Shown: one piece after another, positions 46,106 through 54,304 of the stretch | How the letters are laid out: each line of letters starts with the position of its first letter | How positions within the stretch are numbered: position 1 is the first letter of the stretch | Assembly (NCBI GenBank): GCA_036154955.1 | Contig: JAYZWL010000078.1 | Location: 1 to 64,000, forward strand | Length of the DNA: 64,000 bases | Source of the DNA: Albimonas sp036154955 | GTDB taxonomy: Bacteria; Pseudomonadota; Alphaproteobacteria; Rhodobacterales; Rhodobacteraceae | Direction: 5' to 3' | Translations under genes and position numbers: made by a program | The notes under the pieces: generated by a model | Databases searched by the model: none | Told to the model about the DNA's origin: nothing | Seen by the model: the letters and a program-made list of their open reading frames with translations, nothing else

Positions 46106-46966
46106 TCAGTCCAGCGAGATCGGGTGGGCCTTGGCCAGGCGGTCGAACTCCATCAGCGTCTCGACCAGCGCCGGCATCTTGTCGATCGGGATCATGTTGG
46201 GGCCGTCGGAGGGGGCGTTGTCGGGGTCCTCATGGGTCTCGATGAACACGCCGCCGATGCCCAGACTCACCGCCGCGCGCGCCAGCACCGGCGCGAATTC
46301 CCGCTGTCCGCCCGACGAGCCGCCCAGGCCTCCGGGCTGCTGCACCGCGTGAGTGGCGTCCATCACCACCGGATAGCCGGTGGCGGCCATGGTCGGCAGG
46401 CCGCGCATGTCGGTGACCAGCGCGTTGTAGCCGAAGGAGGCCCCGCGCTCGGTCAGGATGATGTTGTCGTTGCCGGTGGAGGCGACCTTGGCCGCGACGT
46501 TGGCCATGTCCCAGGGCGCGAGGAACTGGCCCTTCTTGACGTTGACCGCCTTGCCGGTGCGCCCGGCGGCGAGCAGAAGGTCGGTCTGCCGGCACAGGAA
46601 GGCGGGGATCTGGAGGATGTCCACCACCTCGGCCGCCATGGCGCACTGCGCCTCGGTGTGCACGTCGGTCAGCACGGGCAGGCCGGTGCGCTTGCGGATC
46701 TCGCCCAGCATCTCCAGCCCCTTCTCGGTCCCCGGGCCGCGGCGGCCGGAGACGGAGGTGCGGTTGGCCTTGTCGTAGCTCGCCTTGAACACGTAGCCGG
46801 CGCCGACGGCGGCGCAGGCCTCGGCCATGCGCCCGGCGATCATCAGAGCGTGGTCGAGCGACTCGAGCTGGCACGGCCCGGCGATGACGGTCAGCGGGGA
46901 GGCGTTGGAGATCGTGAGATCTCCGGCGCGGACGGAGCGGGGCCTGGCGGCAGGGGACTGGGTCAT
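46106..46966 (-). CDS. kdsA: 3-deoxy-8-phosphooctulonate (KDO-8-phosphate) synthase
   Basis: KdsA condenses phosphoenolpyruvate with arabinose 5-phosphate to KDO 8-phosphate, the precursor of the inner-core sugar of lipopolysaccharide. From the ATG at 46,966 the protein has 286 residues, the normal length. Motifs include VIAGPCQLESLDHALMIAG, FKASYDKANRTSV, GLPVLTDVHTEAQC, PAFLCRQTDLLLAAG and VMDATHAVQQPGG, which contain the active-site lysines and metal-site residues. The start at 46,966 is chosen over 47,026, whose extra residues are not conserved. It supports a Gram-negative host with KDO-containing LPS. Confidence 0.93.
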   Translation of the reverse strand: MTQSPAARPRSVRAGDLTISNASPLTVIAGPCQLESLDHALMIAGRMAEACAAVGAGYVFKASYDKANRTSVSGRRGPGTEKGLEMLGEIRKRTGLPVLTDVHTEAQCAMAAEVVDILQIPAFLCRQTDLLLAAGRTGKAVNVKKGQFLAPWDMANVAAKVASTGNDNIILTERGASFGYNALVTDMRGLPTMAATGYPVVMDATHAVQQPGGLGGSSGGQREFAPVLARAAVSLGIGGVFIETHEDPDNAPSDGPNMIPIDKMPALVETLMEFDRLAKAHPISLD

Positions 46967-47402
46967 GGGGTGGGTGGTAGCAGAGCCTCGCGCGGCCGGG
47001 AAGCGGGTCCGTCGGGGCGGCGACATGGGCCGCAGGGCGCGGCGCCGGGCGAGGGGGGGCGGGGCCGGCGGCGGGCGAAGCGGCGGCGGGCGAAGCGGCG
47101 GTTGGGGGCGCGCGGCGGGTGGCGCTCATCCTGGCGCGCCCCATCCCCGGTTTCGAGCGGCCTGGATCCCGCCGGCTCCCGACCGGCGGTTATTCCGGAC
47201 GGTCCCTGTCGAAGTCGGTCCCTGATGAGGTCGCCCCCGTCGAGGTCAGGCCCGGTCGCGGGCGAAGTCCCTCCCGGTTCGTCCGGCGTCCGGTCGTGCC
47301 GCGGACCGAACCCGAACCCGGCCCCGCGTCTCCGCCTGCGCCGCCGGTCCCGCGCGCCGCGGGCGCCCGGGACCGGCCGGGCGCCCGGGCCGGCGCGGCG
47401 CC
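46967..47402. other. Intergenic region between kdsA and nhaA
   Basis: These 436 bases hold no convincing gene or RNA. A 15-base unit ending in CGGGCGAAGC is tandemly duplicated at 47,067-47,081 and 47,082-47,096. Several CCGGTC/GACCGG-type inverted sequences occur around 47,150-47,400 but none resembles a clear terminator. Confidence 0.5.
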
Positions 47403-48665
47403 TCAGCCCTCTTTCTTCTCCACCCCGGTGAGCTTGCCGGCGATGAGCGACAGGATCGCGGCCGCGAAGCTCATCAGCGCGCCCATCTTGGCGGCGTCCT
47501 GCACCGGGCCCGGATCGAAGGCCACCGCGGCCACGAACAGCGCCACGGTGAAGCCGATGGCCGCCACGCATCCGACCACGAACAGGTCGACCATGCGCAT
47601 CCCCTCCGGCAGCCCGAGCTTCAGCCCCTTGGCCGCGAACAGGCCCATCAGCGTGATCCCCACCGGCTTGCCGATCAGCAGCCCCCCCAGCACCAGCCAG
47701 GTCGCGTCGCCCATCGAGGCGAGCTCCACCCCCGCATTGGCGAGGCCGAAGAAGAACAGCACCACCTCCACCGGGATCTTGAGACCGTGCTCGATCTCGT
47801 TGAGCAGGTCGTGCAGATGGGTCTCGGCCTCGGAGAAGATGCCGAAGCTCACGTCGGCATGGGGCACGGTCAGCACCATCGGCAGCAGGCCGAGCGCGGG
47901 GTGGATGCCGGATTCCTGGAAGCCGAACCAGCAGATGCAGCCGCCGACCAGATAGGGCCAGAAGCCCAGGTTCTTCCGCACCCAGGTCGAGTTCGGCCGG
48001 TCCTGCTTGTGCCGGTCGAGCCGGCGCGGCAGCCAGTTGGCGAGCAGGTAGGTGGCCCCGGCGGCGGCGGCCGACAGCAGCAGCCAGACCGGCTGAAGCT
48101 CTCCCGACGGGTAGAAGATGGCGAGGATCACCAGCCCGGCCGCGTCGTCGGCGATGGCCAGCAGCAGGAGGAAGCGCACCGCCGGGTGCCCGGCCCCGAA
48201 CACCATCCGACCCACGAGGTAGGAGAAGGCGATGTCCGTGGCGGTGGGCACCGCCCAGCCATGCACGGTGGCGTCGTAGGTCTCGGAGCCCATCAGCATC
48301 GCCAGGCCGACATAGACCGCGATCGGGCCCAGCATGCCGCCGGCGGTGGCGACCAGCGGGGTCATCGCCTTGCGGCCGCGCAGCGAGCCGTTCTCCAGCG
48401 CCACGGCCTCCCAGACCTCCTTGCCGGCGATGGCGAAGAACAGCGCCATCAGCACGTCGTTGATCAGGTAATGCAGGGTGAGGGTGCGGTGGGCGTGGCC
48501 CTCGGCGTCCACATGCAGGTGGCCGATGAAGAAGTCGTCGATCAGCGGATATTCGACGAAGTGGTGGTAGCTGTCGGGCGAGACATTGGCCCAGCCCAGC
48601 GCGAGCAGCGCGCCGCCGATCAGCAGCAGCGAATACTCGGAAATGAAGGACCACGTTCTGTACAT
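47403..48665 (-). CDS. nhaA: Na+/H+ antiporter NhaA
   Basis: NhaA exports sodium in exchange for protons at the inner membrane and keeps pH and sodium balance. The 420-residue protein has about 12 helices. It carries the ion-translocation motif LLLAIADDAAGLVILAIF with the paired aspartates, the unwound-helix region HGWAVPTATDIAFSYL, and VVLFFFGLANAGVELASMG. The start at 48,665 opens directly into the first helix (SFISEYSLLLIGGALLALG). A hydrophilic insertion (DVDAEGHAHRTLTLHY-like, near residue 50) distinguishes it from E. coli NhaA. Confidence 0.92.
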   Translation of the reverse strand: MYRTWSFISEYSLLLIGGALLALGWANVSPDSYHHFVEYPLIDDFFIGHLHVDAEGHAHRTLTLHYLINDVLMALFFAIAGKEVWEAVALENGSLRGRKAMTPLVATAGGMLGPIAVYVGLAMLMGSETYDATVHGWAVPTATDIAFSYLVGRMVFGAGHPAVRFLLLLAIADDAAGLVILAIFYPSGELQPVWLLLSAAAAGATYLLANWLPRRLDRHKQDRPNSTWVRKNLGFWPYLVGGCICWFGFQESGIHPALGLLPMVLTVPHADVSFGIFSEAETHLHDLLNEIEHGLKIPVEVVLFFFGLANAGVELASMGDATWLVLGGLLIGKPVGITLMGLFAAKGLKLGLPEGMRMVDLFVVGCVAAIGFTVALFVAAVAFDPGPVQDAAKMGALMSFAAAILSLIAGKLTGVEKKEG

Positions 48666-49128
48666 GCCCGGCTCTCCCGTCTGTCCGGCCCGATTTTTTC
48701 GGCCGTGTTTTCCGGTCGGGCCGCGATCCTCGCCGCGGCGCCCGCCGGCCCCTGCGCGCGGGCGGATGCCTCCGCGGGCGCGGAAAACTTGGTAGGCGAT
48801 CGCCGGGAAGGGGGCAATGGCGGGCGGGGCCGCCGGGCGGATGCGTCGCAAAGGGGGGCGGACAGGCGCGACCCGCGCCGGCGGGGCGGAGCGCCGCGTC
48901 ACGGTCCCGCCCACGGCGCCCGCCCGCCCGCGGCGCGCGGAACCGCGGCGCCTGGAGCCGGCCGTCTCGGGCCGGGGGGACGGAGAGGCGCGGGCGCGGT
49001 GGGGCAGGGGGCGGGCGGGCGTCGAGCGGGCGGGCGTCGAGCGGGCGGGCGGGCGACAGCGCGCCAACGTCCCGGCGCCGGGCCCGCCCGCTTCGCCTCC
49101 CGCGCGCCGGGTCCGGCCGTCTTGCGGG
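48666..49128. other. Intergenic region upstream of nhaA with a 15-bp tandem repeat
   Basis: No gene is evident in these 463 bases. A unit GCGGGCGGGCGTCGA is repeated exactly at 49,011-49,025 and 49,026-49,040, with a partial third copy. The nhaA promoter presumably lies near 48,670-48,800, where sequence is less GC-rich. Confidence 0.5.
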
Positions 49129-49527
49129 TCAGTCGTCCTTGCGGGCCTGGGCCAGGGCCTCGGCCAGCCGGGCGGCGAGCGCCTCGGGCTCCCCCTCCGC
49201 CCGCAGGCGCTTGACGCGGGCGGTCGCGCCCCGCTCCACCCGGACGGCGGAGCGCGGGACGCCCAGAAGGCGGGCCAGCAGCGCCTCGACCGCCGCGTTG
49301 GCGCGCCCGTTGTCGGGCGGGGCCGAGACCCGCAGGGCCAGCGCCGGCCGCCCCTCCGCATCGCGCGCCAGCCCGTCCAGCGCGTCGCGCCCGCCCCGGG
49401 GCGTCGCGCGGACCGCGATCAGCAGCCCGCCCTCGCAGGGGGACCAGGGGACCGATGCCGGGGCCGCCGCGTCGGGCGGCGCGGCGTCGGCATCGCTCCC
49501 GGCCCGGCCCCTGCGTCTCCGGGCCAA
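49129..49527 (-). CDS. DUF167 (YggU-family) protein
   Basis: This 132-residue protein has the DUF167/YggU fold signature: LLIAVRATPRGGRDALDG, then LALRVSAPPDNGRANAAVEA and LLGVPRSAVRVERGATARVK. The N-terminal 30 residues are Ala/Pro-rich and not conserved. The family has no settled function. It follows the YggT gene by 4 bases, the usual YggT-YggU pairing. Confidence 0.88.
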   Translation of the reverse strand: MARRRRGRAGSDADAAPPDAAAPASVPWSPCEGGLLIAVRATPRGGRDALDGLARDAEGRPALALRVSAPPDNGRANAAVEALLARLLGVPRSAVRVERGATARVKRLRAEGEPEALAARLAEALAQARKDD

Positions 49528-49531
49528 GGGA

Positions 49532-49816
49532 TCAGTAGGCCGAGAGGTTGTTGGCGATCAGGATCTGCAGCGCCGCGATCCCCACCAGCACCACCAGCGG
49601 CGCGAGGTCGAGCCCGCCCATCGAGGGCAGGATCGAGCGGATCGGGCGATAGAGCGGCTCGGTCAGCCGGTTCAGCGAGGACCAGATCGAATAGACGAAG
49701 CGCTGGCGCAGGTTGATGACGTCGAAGTTGATCAGCCAGCTCATCACCGCCTGAATGATGATGATCCACCAGGCGAGGTTGAGGATCATCAGGAGAATGG
49801 CGGCGATCGAGGTCAT
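49532..49816 (-). CDS. YggT-family membrane protein
   Basis: This 94-residue protein has two hydrophobic segments (AAILLMILNLAWWIIIIQAV and LAPLVVLVGIAALQIL). Between them is the family stretch RLTEPLYRPIRSILPSMGGL with its conserved EPLYRPIR core. YggT proteins are small integral membrane proteins linked to osmotic adaptation and cell-envelope or division functions. The next gene is YggU, as in many bacteria. Confidence 0.92.
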   Translation of the reverse strand: MTSIAAILLMILNLAWWIIIIQAVMSWLINFDVINLRQRFVYSIWSSLNRLTEPLYRPIRSILPSMGGLDLAPLVVLVGIAALQILIANNLSAY

Positions 49817-50171
49817 CGGCGGGGGTTCCGTCGTCTGGCTGCGGGTCAGCGCGAGACGTAGCGGCCCGGGGGCTCCGGTTCAACCGCGTCCGCGGCGCGG
49901 GAAACGTTAATCCGCCGGCTCAGGGGCGATTCCGAGCCGCCCCGCCGTCTTGCCCGGCTTCCGGCCCGGGCCGGAGCCATCCGCCCGCCGCCCCTCGTCG
50001 CCCGCGCCGCCGTGGCCGCGCGCCGCGGGTGACCTGGACCGGGGACCGCGACCGCGCCGCGGCGCCCCCGCCCCCGATCCGTCCCGCGCGCCGGTCCTCC
50101 GCCCGCGTCCCGAACATTCCGCGCGGGACCGCTTGACACCCCCCCGAGGCCCGACTAATCACCCGGCCAGC
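49817..50171. other. Intergenic region between YggT and tRNA-Ala, with the tRNA promoter
   Basis: This 355-base GC-rich spacer contains no credible gene. Its right end carries the tRNA promoter at 50,133-50,161. A Gly/Pro-coding appearance in several frames is explained by composition. Confidence 0.5.
50133..50161 (+). promoter_or_regulatory. Sigma-70-type promoter of the tRNA-Ala gene
   Basis: A consensus TTGACA box at 50,133-50,138 is followed after 17 bases by TAATCA at 50,156-50,161. The tRNA begins 11 bases downstream, so transcription should start a few bases before the mature 5' end. Confidence 0.65.
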
Positions 50172-50247
<76 letters not shown>

Positions 50248-50318
50248 CCGACCCTTCCCGTGGGTCGAAATAACCTCCTGAAATCAAAAGAGAAACCGGC
50301 TTTCGCCGGCCGCAGTCC

Positions 50319-50375
50319 GTCGGATTGGCCGGGAAAACTGCTGTACATTCTGCATTACAATCCGCAGAATCCGAC
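50319..50375. promoter_or_regulatory. Nested inverted repeats before the integrase gene
   Basis: An outer pair GTCGGATT (50,319-50,326) and AATCCGAC (50,368-50,375) encloses an inner pair ATTCTGC (50,347-50,353) and GCAGAAT (50,364-50,370). All arms match exactly. Lying between the probable att site and the integrase start, they may be integrase or excisionase arm sites or an operator for int. Confidence 0.5.
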
Positions 50376-50378
50376 CCA

Positions 50379-51689
50379 ATGGCGATCATCCGTCGAGGTC
50401 ACAAGCTCTACCTCTACCGGCGCGTCCCGACGCGATTCTCCGGGGTCGACCCGCGGACCTTCGTCTACCTCGCCCTCGGGACCGAAGACTCGGCCGAGGC
50501 GAAGGAGAAGGAGCCGAAGGTCTGGCGCGAGATCGTCGCCGGATGGGAGGCGAAGCTCGCCGGCCGCGATCCCGACGCCGAGGCGCGCTTCGAAGCCGCC
50601 CGCGAACTCGCCGCCGCACGGGGCTACCGATACCGATATGTCGAGGACCTGGCCGAGGGGCCGGTCGGCGAGATGCTGGACCGGATCCGACGGCTGGATA
50701 TCGAGGGGCGCCTCGGGGGTCGCGACGGCGACAAGCCCGGCGGCGATCCGGAGACCTCCGCCGCGATCCTCGGGACCGTCCCCTCGCCGCGCCTGACGCT
50801 CAACCGCGCCTTCGAGGTGTTTCTCGACCTCACGAAGGACCGGGTCGCGAAGAAGTCTCCGGCGCAGTTGAAGCACTGGACGCAGGTCCGGCGGAAGGCG
50901 GTCGCGAACCTGGTCGCGGTGGTCGGCGACAAGGCGATCGAGGACGTCGACCGCGAGGACGCGCTCGCCTTCCGCGCCTGGCTGCGCGAGCGCCTGGCGG
51001 AGGGCGTCTCGGCGAACACCGTCAACAAGGACCTCTATCACCTGTCGGGCATCTGGCGGACGGTCGAGGACATGAAGCGGCTCGGGATCGACGGGAAGCT
51101 CTGGACCGGGCTCCGCTTCGACGAGGAGAAGACCTCGCGCCCGACCTGGTCGGCGACGCAGGTCGGCGCGCTCCTCGCGCCGCGCGCCCTGGGCGGCCTC
51201 AACGAGGCCGCGCGCGACGTCCTCCTCCTGATGGTCAACACCGGCGCCCGCCCGTCCGAACTCTGCAATCTCCTGCCCGAGGAGATCGTCCTCGACGCCG
51301 AGGTCCCCTTCCTGAACATTGGCGGGGCGAAGGCGCGCCGGCTGAAGACCGACCACTCCGCGCGGCCGATCCCTCTTGTCGGCGTCTCCCTCGACGCCGC
51401 GAAGCGGAACCCCGGCGGGTTCGCCCGCTATCTCGACCGCTCGACGGGCTGGTCGAACCTGGTCAACAAGTTCCTCCGGGACAACAAGCTCGCGCCCACC
51501 GAGGCGCATACCGCCTACGGGCTTCGCCACGCCTTCGAGGACCGGCTCCTCGCGGTCGAGGCGCCTGACCGGATCGCCTCCGACCTGATGGGTCACACGA
51601 CGAAACGCCCGCGGTACGGCGCAGGTGCCGAACTTGCTCACCTGCTGGAATGGGTCGCTAGGATCGCCGTTCATTCTGACGTTATGTAG
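50379..51689 (+). CDS. int: Tyrosine-type site-specific integrase
   Basis: This enzyme integrates and excises the element at the tRNA gene. From the ATG at 50,379 it has 436 residues, with an N-terminal arm-binding-like region (MAIIRRGHKLYLYRRVPTRF), a core-binding segment (KSPAQLKHWTQVRRKAVANL) and the catalytic domain. Catalytic residues are visible: Arg in MVNTGARPSELCNL, the His-x-x-Arg-type region AYGLRHAFED, a second His in LMGHTTKRP and the nucleophile Tyr just after it (RYG). An upstream ATG at 50,325 would overlap the inverted repeats and is less likely. It is transcribed away from the tRNA into the element. Confidence 0.93.
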   Translation: MAIIRRGHKLYLYRRVPTRFSGVDPRTFVYLALGTEDSAEAKEKEPKVWREIVAGWEAKLAGRDPDAEARFEAARELAAARGYRYRYVEDLAEGPVGEMLDRIRRLDIEGRLGGRDGDKPGGDPETSAAILGTVPSPRLTLNRAFEVFLDLTKDRVAKKSPAQLKHWTQVRRKAVANLVAVVGDKAIEDVDREDALAFRAWLRERLAEGVSANTVNKDLYHLSGIWRTVEDMKRLGIDGKLWTGLRFDEEKTSRPTWSATQVGALLAPRALGGLNEAARDVLLLMVNTGARPSELCNLLPEEIVLDAEVPFLNIGGAKARRLKTDHSARPIPLVGVSLDAAKRNPGGFARYLDRSTGWSNLVNKFLRDNKLAPTEAHTAYGLRHAFEDRLLAVEAPDRIASDLMGHTTKRPRYGAGAELAHLLEWVARIAVHSDVM

Positions 51690-51865
51690 ATGCGATGCCT
51701 GAGGTGGGCATGCTATCCAGCAACCTCGCTTATCGCCGTAGCTATTCGAGTCGCTGCCAGAGCGGAGAGTGCTTTGATAAATCGTGCCGAGAGCTTTCGA
51801 ATCCTCTGGGCACGGCTTGTGATCGGTGCTTCGGTGTTGTTAGGCATCAAACAATGAGGGGCATT

Positions 51866-52666
51866 ATGTCTGATATCGTTGAGTTGAGGACATTTAATTA
51901 TCACGATGCAGAGCGTCATGATTTGATGATTGTAAAAGGCGAAGCCGGCTTTTCATATTCGCAGAGCGAAAAGAATTTCTATTTTTTCAAGAGGGAGCGA
52001 GATCGCTCTTGGACCGCTCTCCTCGTTCCCCTCAGCGAGTTGCGGGCTTTCGTGGCGGTGGTCGGTTCACGCGAAGAGTTTGTCTACATGGGGTCAAATG
52101 CGGTCGGCGGAATGCGTGGAGCTTTGCATGACGTCGGCATGGGAATTGGGGTTGCGGCAAGAAACTATCTTGAGAAAAGTCGCGCGAGAAAGGCGACCGG
52201 CATCTTGTTTGAGTTGGCGTACATCCCTCTACCCACGTTCTTCGTGAATATCTCGGAAGATGGGCTGCGCTTGCGAACAACAGAGGCGTTGAGGCAGATT
52301 CTTGAGGGGCGAGACATCAGCGTAAAGATTATCGATTTTCCTGTCGAATTGCAGGCGGCGCACCACAATCCGAGTGAGCAACGATCTAAGACATTCGTCA
52401 AAGAGCCTCCGAGCCTCAAGCGATTTTTCACAAGCCCTTTCGTGTACGGGGTTATCTCGCTGGTGCTTCTTGCGATTTCGTCGATTGGGTTTGATGAATA
52501 TGATCGACTGACCCGTGAGAACCCATCTGCTACAGGTTGGCAGGCGGAGACGCTTGGGGAAGCAAGGGGAATACTCGCGGTTGGGTTTGCATTTGGAGTG
52601 GCCGCGCTCTTTTTTGCGATTTCGCGACGCATGCAGCGAGACGAAAAGGGAGCGTCTGATACCTAA
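51866..52666 (+). CDS. Unknown protein with two C-terminal membrane helices (AT-rich cargo)
   Basis: I do not recognise this 266-residue protein. The first 195 residues are soluble and mixed alpha/beta in character (IVELRTFNYHDAERHDLMIV; NFYFFKRERDRSWTALLVPL). Two membrane helices lie near the C-terminus (FVYGVISLVLLAISSIGF and ILAVGFAFGVAALFFAI). The gene and its 180-base leader are far less GC-rich than everything around them and use many AT-ending codons, a sign of recent acquisition. GAGGGG precedes the ATG; an in-frame ATG 12 bases upstream is possible. Its stop overlaps that of the next gene on the other strand. Its place between integrase and repressor suits a lysogenic-conversion or superinfection-exclusion gene, but this is inference. 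Confidence 0.7.
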   Translation: MSDIVELRTFNYHDAERHDLMIVKGEAGFSYSQSEKNFYFFKRERDRSWTALLVPLSELRAFVAVVGSREEFVYMGSNAVGGMRGALHDVGMGIGVAARNYLEKSRARKATGILFELAYIPLPTFFVNISEDGLRLRTTEALRQILEGRDISVKIIDFPVELQAAHHNPSEQRSKTFVKEPPSLKRFFTSPFVYGVISLVLLAISSIGFDEYDRLTRENPSATGWQAETLGEARGILAVGFAFGVAALFFAISRRMQRDEKGASDT

Positions 52667-53022
52667 CCTCCCGCTTTTGGGCGGCGATGATTTGCGCTGC
52701 TTTTTTGTCGCTTGAAGGTATTGAACTCCTGGGCCAGTTCCCGCCCTCGTCGGTCAAGGTAGCGGAAAGCGCGCTTCGCCTCCTCGCGTCTGCGCGGGTC
52801 CTTCGACGAGCGGCCGGTCGCGTAGCGGAACAGCGGCTCGACGAGGGCCGCGCCGCGCGCGACGCGGAAGGCGACGAACGCCTTGCGGCAGTCGTCACAA
52901 CAGAACCGGGATTGCGGGCGGGTCGGGCGGAAGCGGGTCCCGCAGGCGGGGCAGGGGCGGCCCTCCGGTCCGTCGTCGAGATCGAGCGGGTCAATCCAAG
53001 GGTCGAGGCGGTCGGAAGACAT
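52663..53022 (-). CDS. Small zinc-ribbon protein
   Basis: This 119-residue protein has a CPAC-x14-CCDDC zinc-ribbon-like motif (residues about 24-45) inside an acidic N-terminus, followed by a helical basic C-terminal half (DPRRREEAKRAFRYLDRRGR). Four cysteines in two pairs suggest one zinc ion and nucleic-acid or protein binding. It is the last gene of the leftward five-gene set, 6 bases after the SLOG gene, and its TAG overlaps the stop of the convergent cargo gene. Function is unknown. Confidence 0.7.
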   Translation of the reverse strand: MSSDRLDPWIDPLDLDDGPEGRPCPACGTRFRPTRPQSRFCCDDCRKAFVAFRVARGAALVEPLFRYATGRSSKDPRRREEAKRAFRYLDRRGRELAQEFNTFKRQKSSANHRRPKAGG

Positions 53023-53028
53023 GGCGCG

Positions 53029-53532
53029 TCAGCCGAAGGGGAGGGGCGGCTCGGCGTCATCGGCCGCGAGGGGCAGGCGGAAGCGGCGCTCGGGCAAGCC
53101 TTCGGAGGGCGTGCCGCGGAGCGGGGCGCGGGGCGCCTCGCGAAGCGGGCCGCACGGATCGCCGGCAAGCTCAACGAAGACCGGCAGTCCGCGCGCCTTC
53201 GCGACCCGGATCGTATGCTCGGTTCCGCCTTTCCGCTCTGGGCTGGCGAAGGCGACGACGACGTCGGACCTCTCGACGACCCGGACGTTGCGGGCGTAGA
53301 ACGCCTTCGTTGCGGCGCGCCGGCCGGCCGAGGACGGAATCTCGGGGCGGATGATCTCGACCGCGAGTCCGCGCCGCTCCGCGGCCTCGGCCGCGAGCGT
53401 GTCGATCCCGGCCGCGCCGCCGGAGACGACGACGGCGTCGGCCGGAAGGGTCGCGACGAACGCCTCGACGGCGTCGCGGTCGCTCTGCGCCGCGCGCTTG
53501 CGGCTTCCGACGATGGCGATGCGGAGGGTCAT
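53029..53532 (-). CDS. SLOG/DprA-like nucleotide-binding protein (DUF2493/YspA type)
   Basis: This 167-residue protein has a Rossmann-like SLOG fold: the first strand and loop are MTLRIAIVGSR, and the phosphate-binding loop is VVSGGAAGIDTLAAEAAERR, followed by RNVRVVERSDVVVAFASPE and GGTEHTIRVAKARGLPVFV. The arrangement resembles YspA/DUF2493 proteins and the core of DprA. SLOG proteins bind or process nucleotide derivatives and are often found in conflict systems. It overlaps the phosphoribosyltransferase-like gene by four bases, suggesting a joint function. A Pro/Arg-rich tail follows the fold. Confidence 0.8.
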   Translation of the reverse strand: MTLRIAIVGSRKRAAQSDRDAVEAFVATLPADAVVVSGGAAGIDTLAAEAAERRGLAVEIIRPEIPSSAGRRAATKAFYARNVRVVERSDVVVAFASPERKGGTEHTIRVAKARGLPVFVELAGDPCGPLREAPRAPLRGTPSEGLPERRFRLPLAADDAEPPLPFG

Positions 53533-54128
53533 GCGACGGTCCCCTTGATCCAGACAGCGCCGAGCGCGCTCACGCCCTGGGCGCGGGCGTCGTTCAATGC
53601 CTCGACGATATGGAATCCGCTCGTCGCGATATCGTCGACCACGACGAGCGGGCGCGGAAGGGCGGAGAGGTCGTCCGCCCGTTCAAGGGGCGGGAGCGTG
53701 GCGTTGCGGCGGGGATGCGAGGAGCCCTCGACCGGCCGGAAGCGCCACGCCTCGACGAACTCGGCGCCGGCCGTGGCGGCGACCGCCTCGGCGAGGCGGA
53801 AGCCGAAACAGTCGCGGCGCCGGGAATGTCCGCAGGGGACGCAGGTCACGAAGGGGGCGGGGCCGAGGACCGCTTGCAGGACGGCGGCGATATCCTGGGC
53901 GGCGGCGGAGATCGTCCCGTCATCGAGGCGGGCCTTCGCGAGCTTGATCGCCGCAAGCTGATCGCGCCGCGCGTTGGCCCGCCACGCCCGCGCCGACAAC
54001 CACGCGACGCCGTTCCGGTAGGAGACGGCCGGGCGCCACGCGAGACCCTGAAAGCCGGGACCGGGCGACGGCACGGCCGCGCGTTCGGCTTCCGGAAGGG
54101 GGAGGGCGGAGGGGGCGAGCCGAGTCAC
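53529..54128 (-). CDS. Phosphoribosyltransferase-like protein (ComF-related fold)
   Basis: This 199-residue protein ends in a type I phosphoribosyltransferase fold. The PRPP-binding loop is PLVVVDDIATSGFHIVEALN, and an upstream strand-loop reads FVTCVPCGHSRRRDCFGFRL, similar to the VPvp stretch of ComF-like proteins. The N-terminal 80 residues include a conserved-looking YRNGVAWLSARAWRANARRD region. It could transfer or remove a phosphoribosyl group on a base or nucleotide. It overlaps the genes on both sides by four bases and pairs with the SLOG gene. Confidence 0.75.
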   Translation of the reverse strand: MTRLAPSALPLPEAERAAVPSPGPGFQGLAWRPAVSYRNGVAWLSARAWRANARRDQLAAIKLAKARLDDGTISAAAQDIAAVLQAVLGPAPFVTCVPCGHSRRRDCFGFRLAEAVAATAGAEFVEAWRFRPVEGSSHPRRNATLPPLERADDLSALPRPLVVVDDIATSGFHIVEALNDARAQGVSALGAVWIKGTVA

Positions 54129-54304
54129 TTGTCCGTCCCTCCGGCCGACCGGCTCCGCACCAGATCAAGGAGCCGGCGGTCCTCTTCCTGCCGGTCAAGC
54201 TCCCGCTTCACGCGCCGCAGGATCGGAAGCGCCGGCTCGCCGAAGACCTCGACGGCGCGGATCGCGACGTCGAGGTCCTGTTGCGTCGCGATCAGCCGGG
54301 GCAT
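54125..54304 (-). CDS. Small hypothetical protein, 59 residues
   Basis: This short, probably helical protein (MPRLIATQQDLDVAIRAVEV, then LPILRRVKRELDRQEEDRRL) starts inside the end of the preceding gene (13-base overlap) and overlaps the phosphoribosyltransferase-like gene by four bases. The tight packing supports it as a real gene. Function is unknown. Confidence 0.55.
   Translation of the reverse strand: MPRLIATQQDLDVAIRAVEVFGEPALPILRRVKRELDRQEEDRRLLDLVRSRSAGGTDK

Noticed and set aside
51695..51865. An upstream extension of the AT-rich cargo gene from ATG 51,695
   Set aside because: The added residues are Cys/Ser-rich without pattern, and a better ribosome site precedes 51,866.
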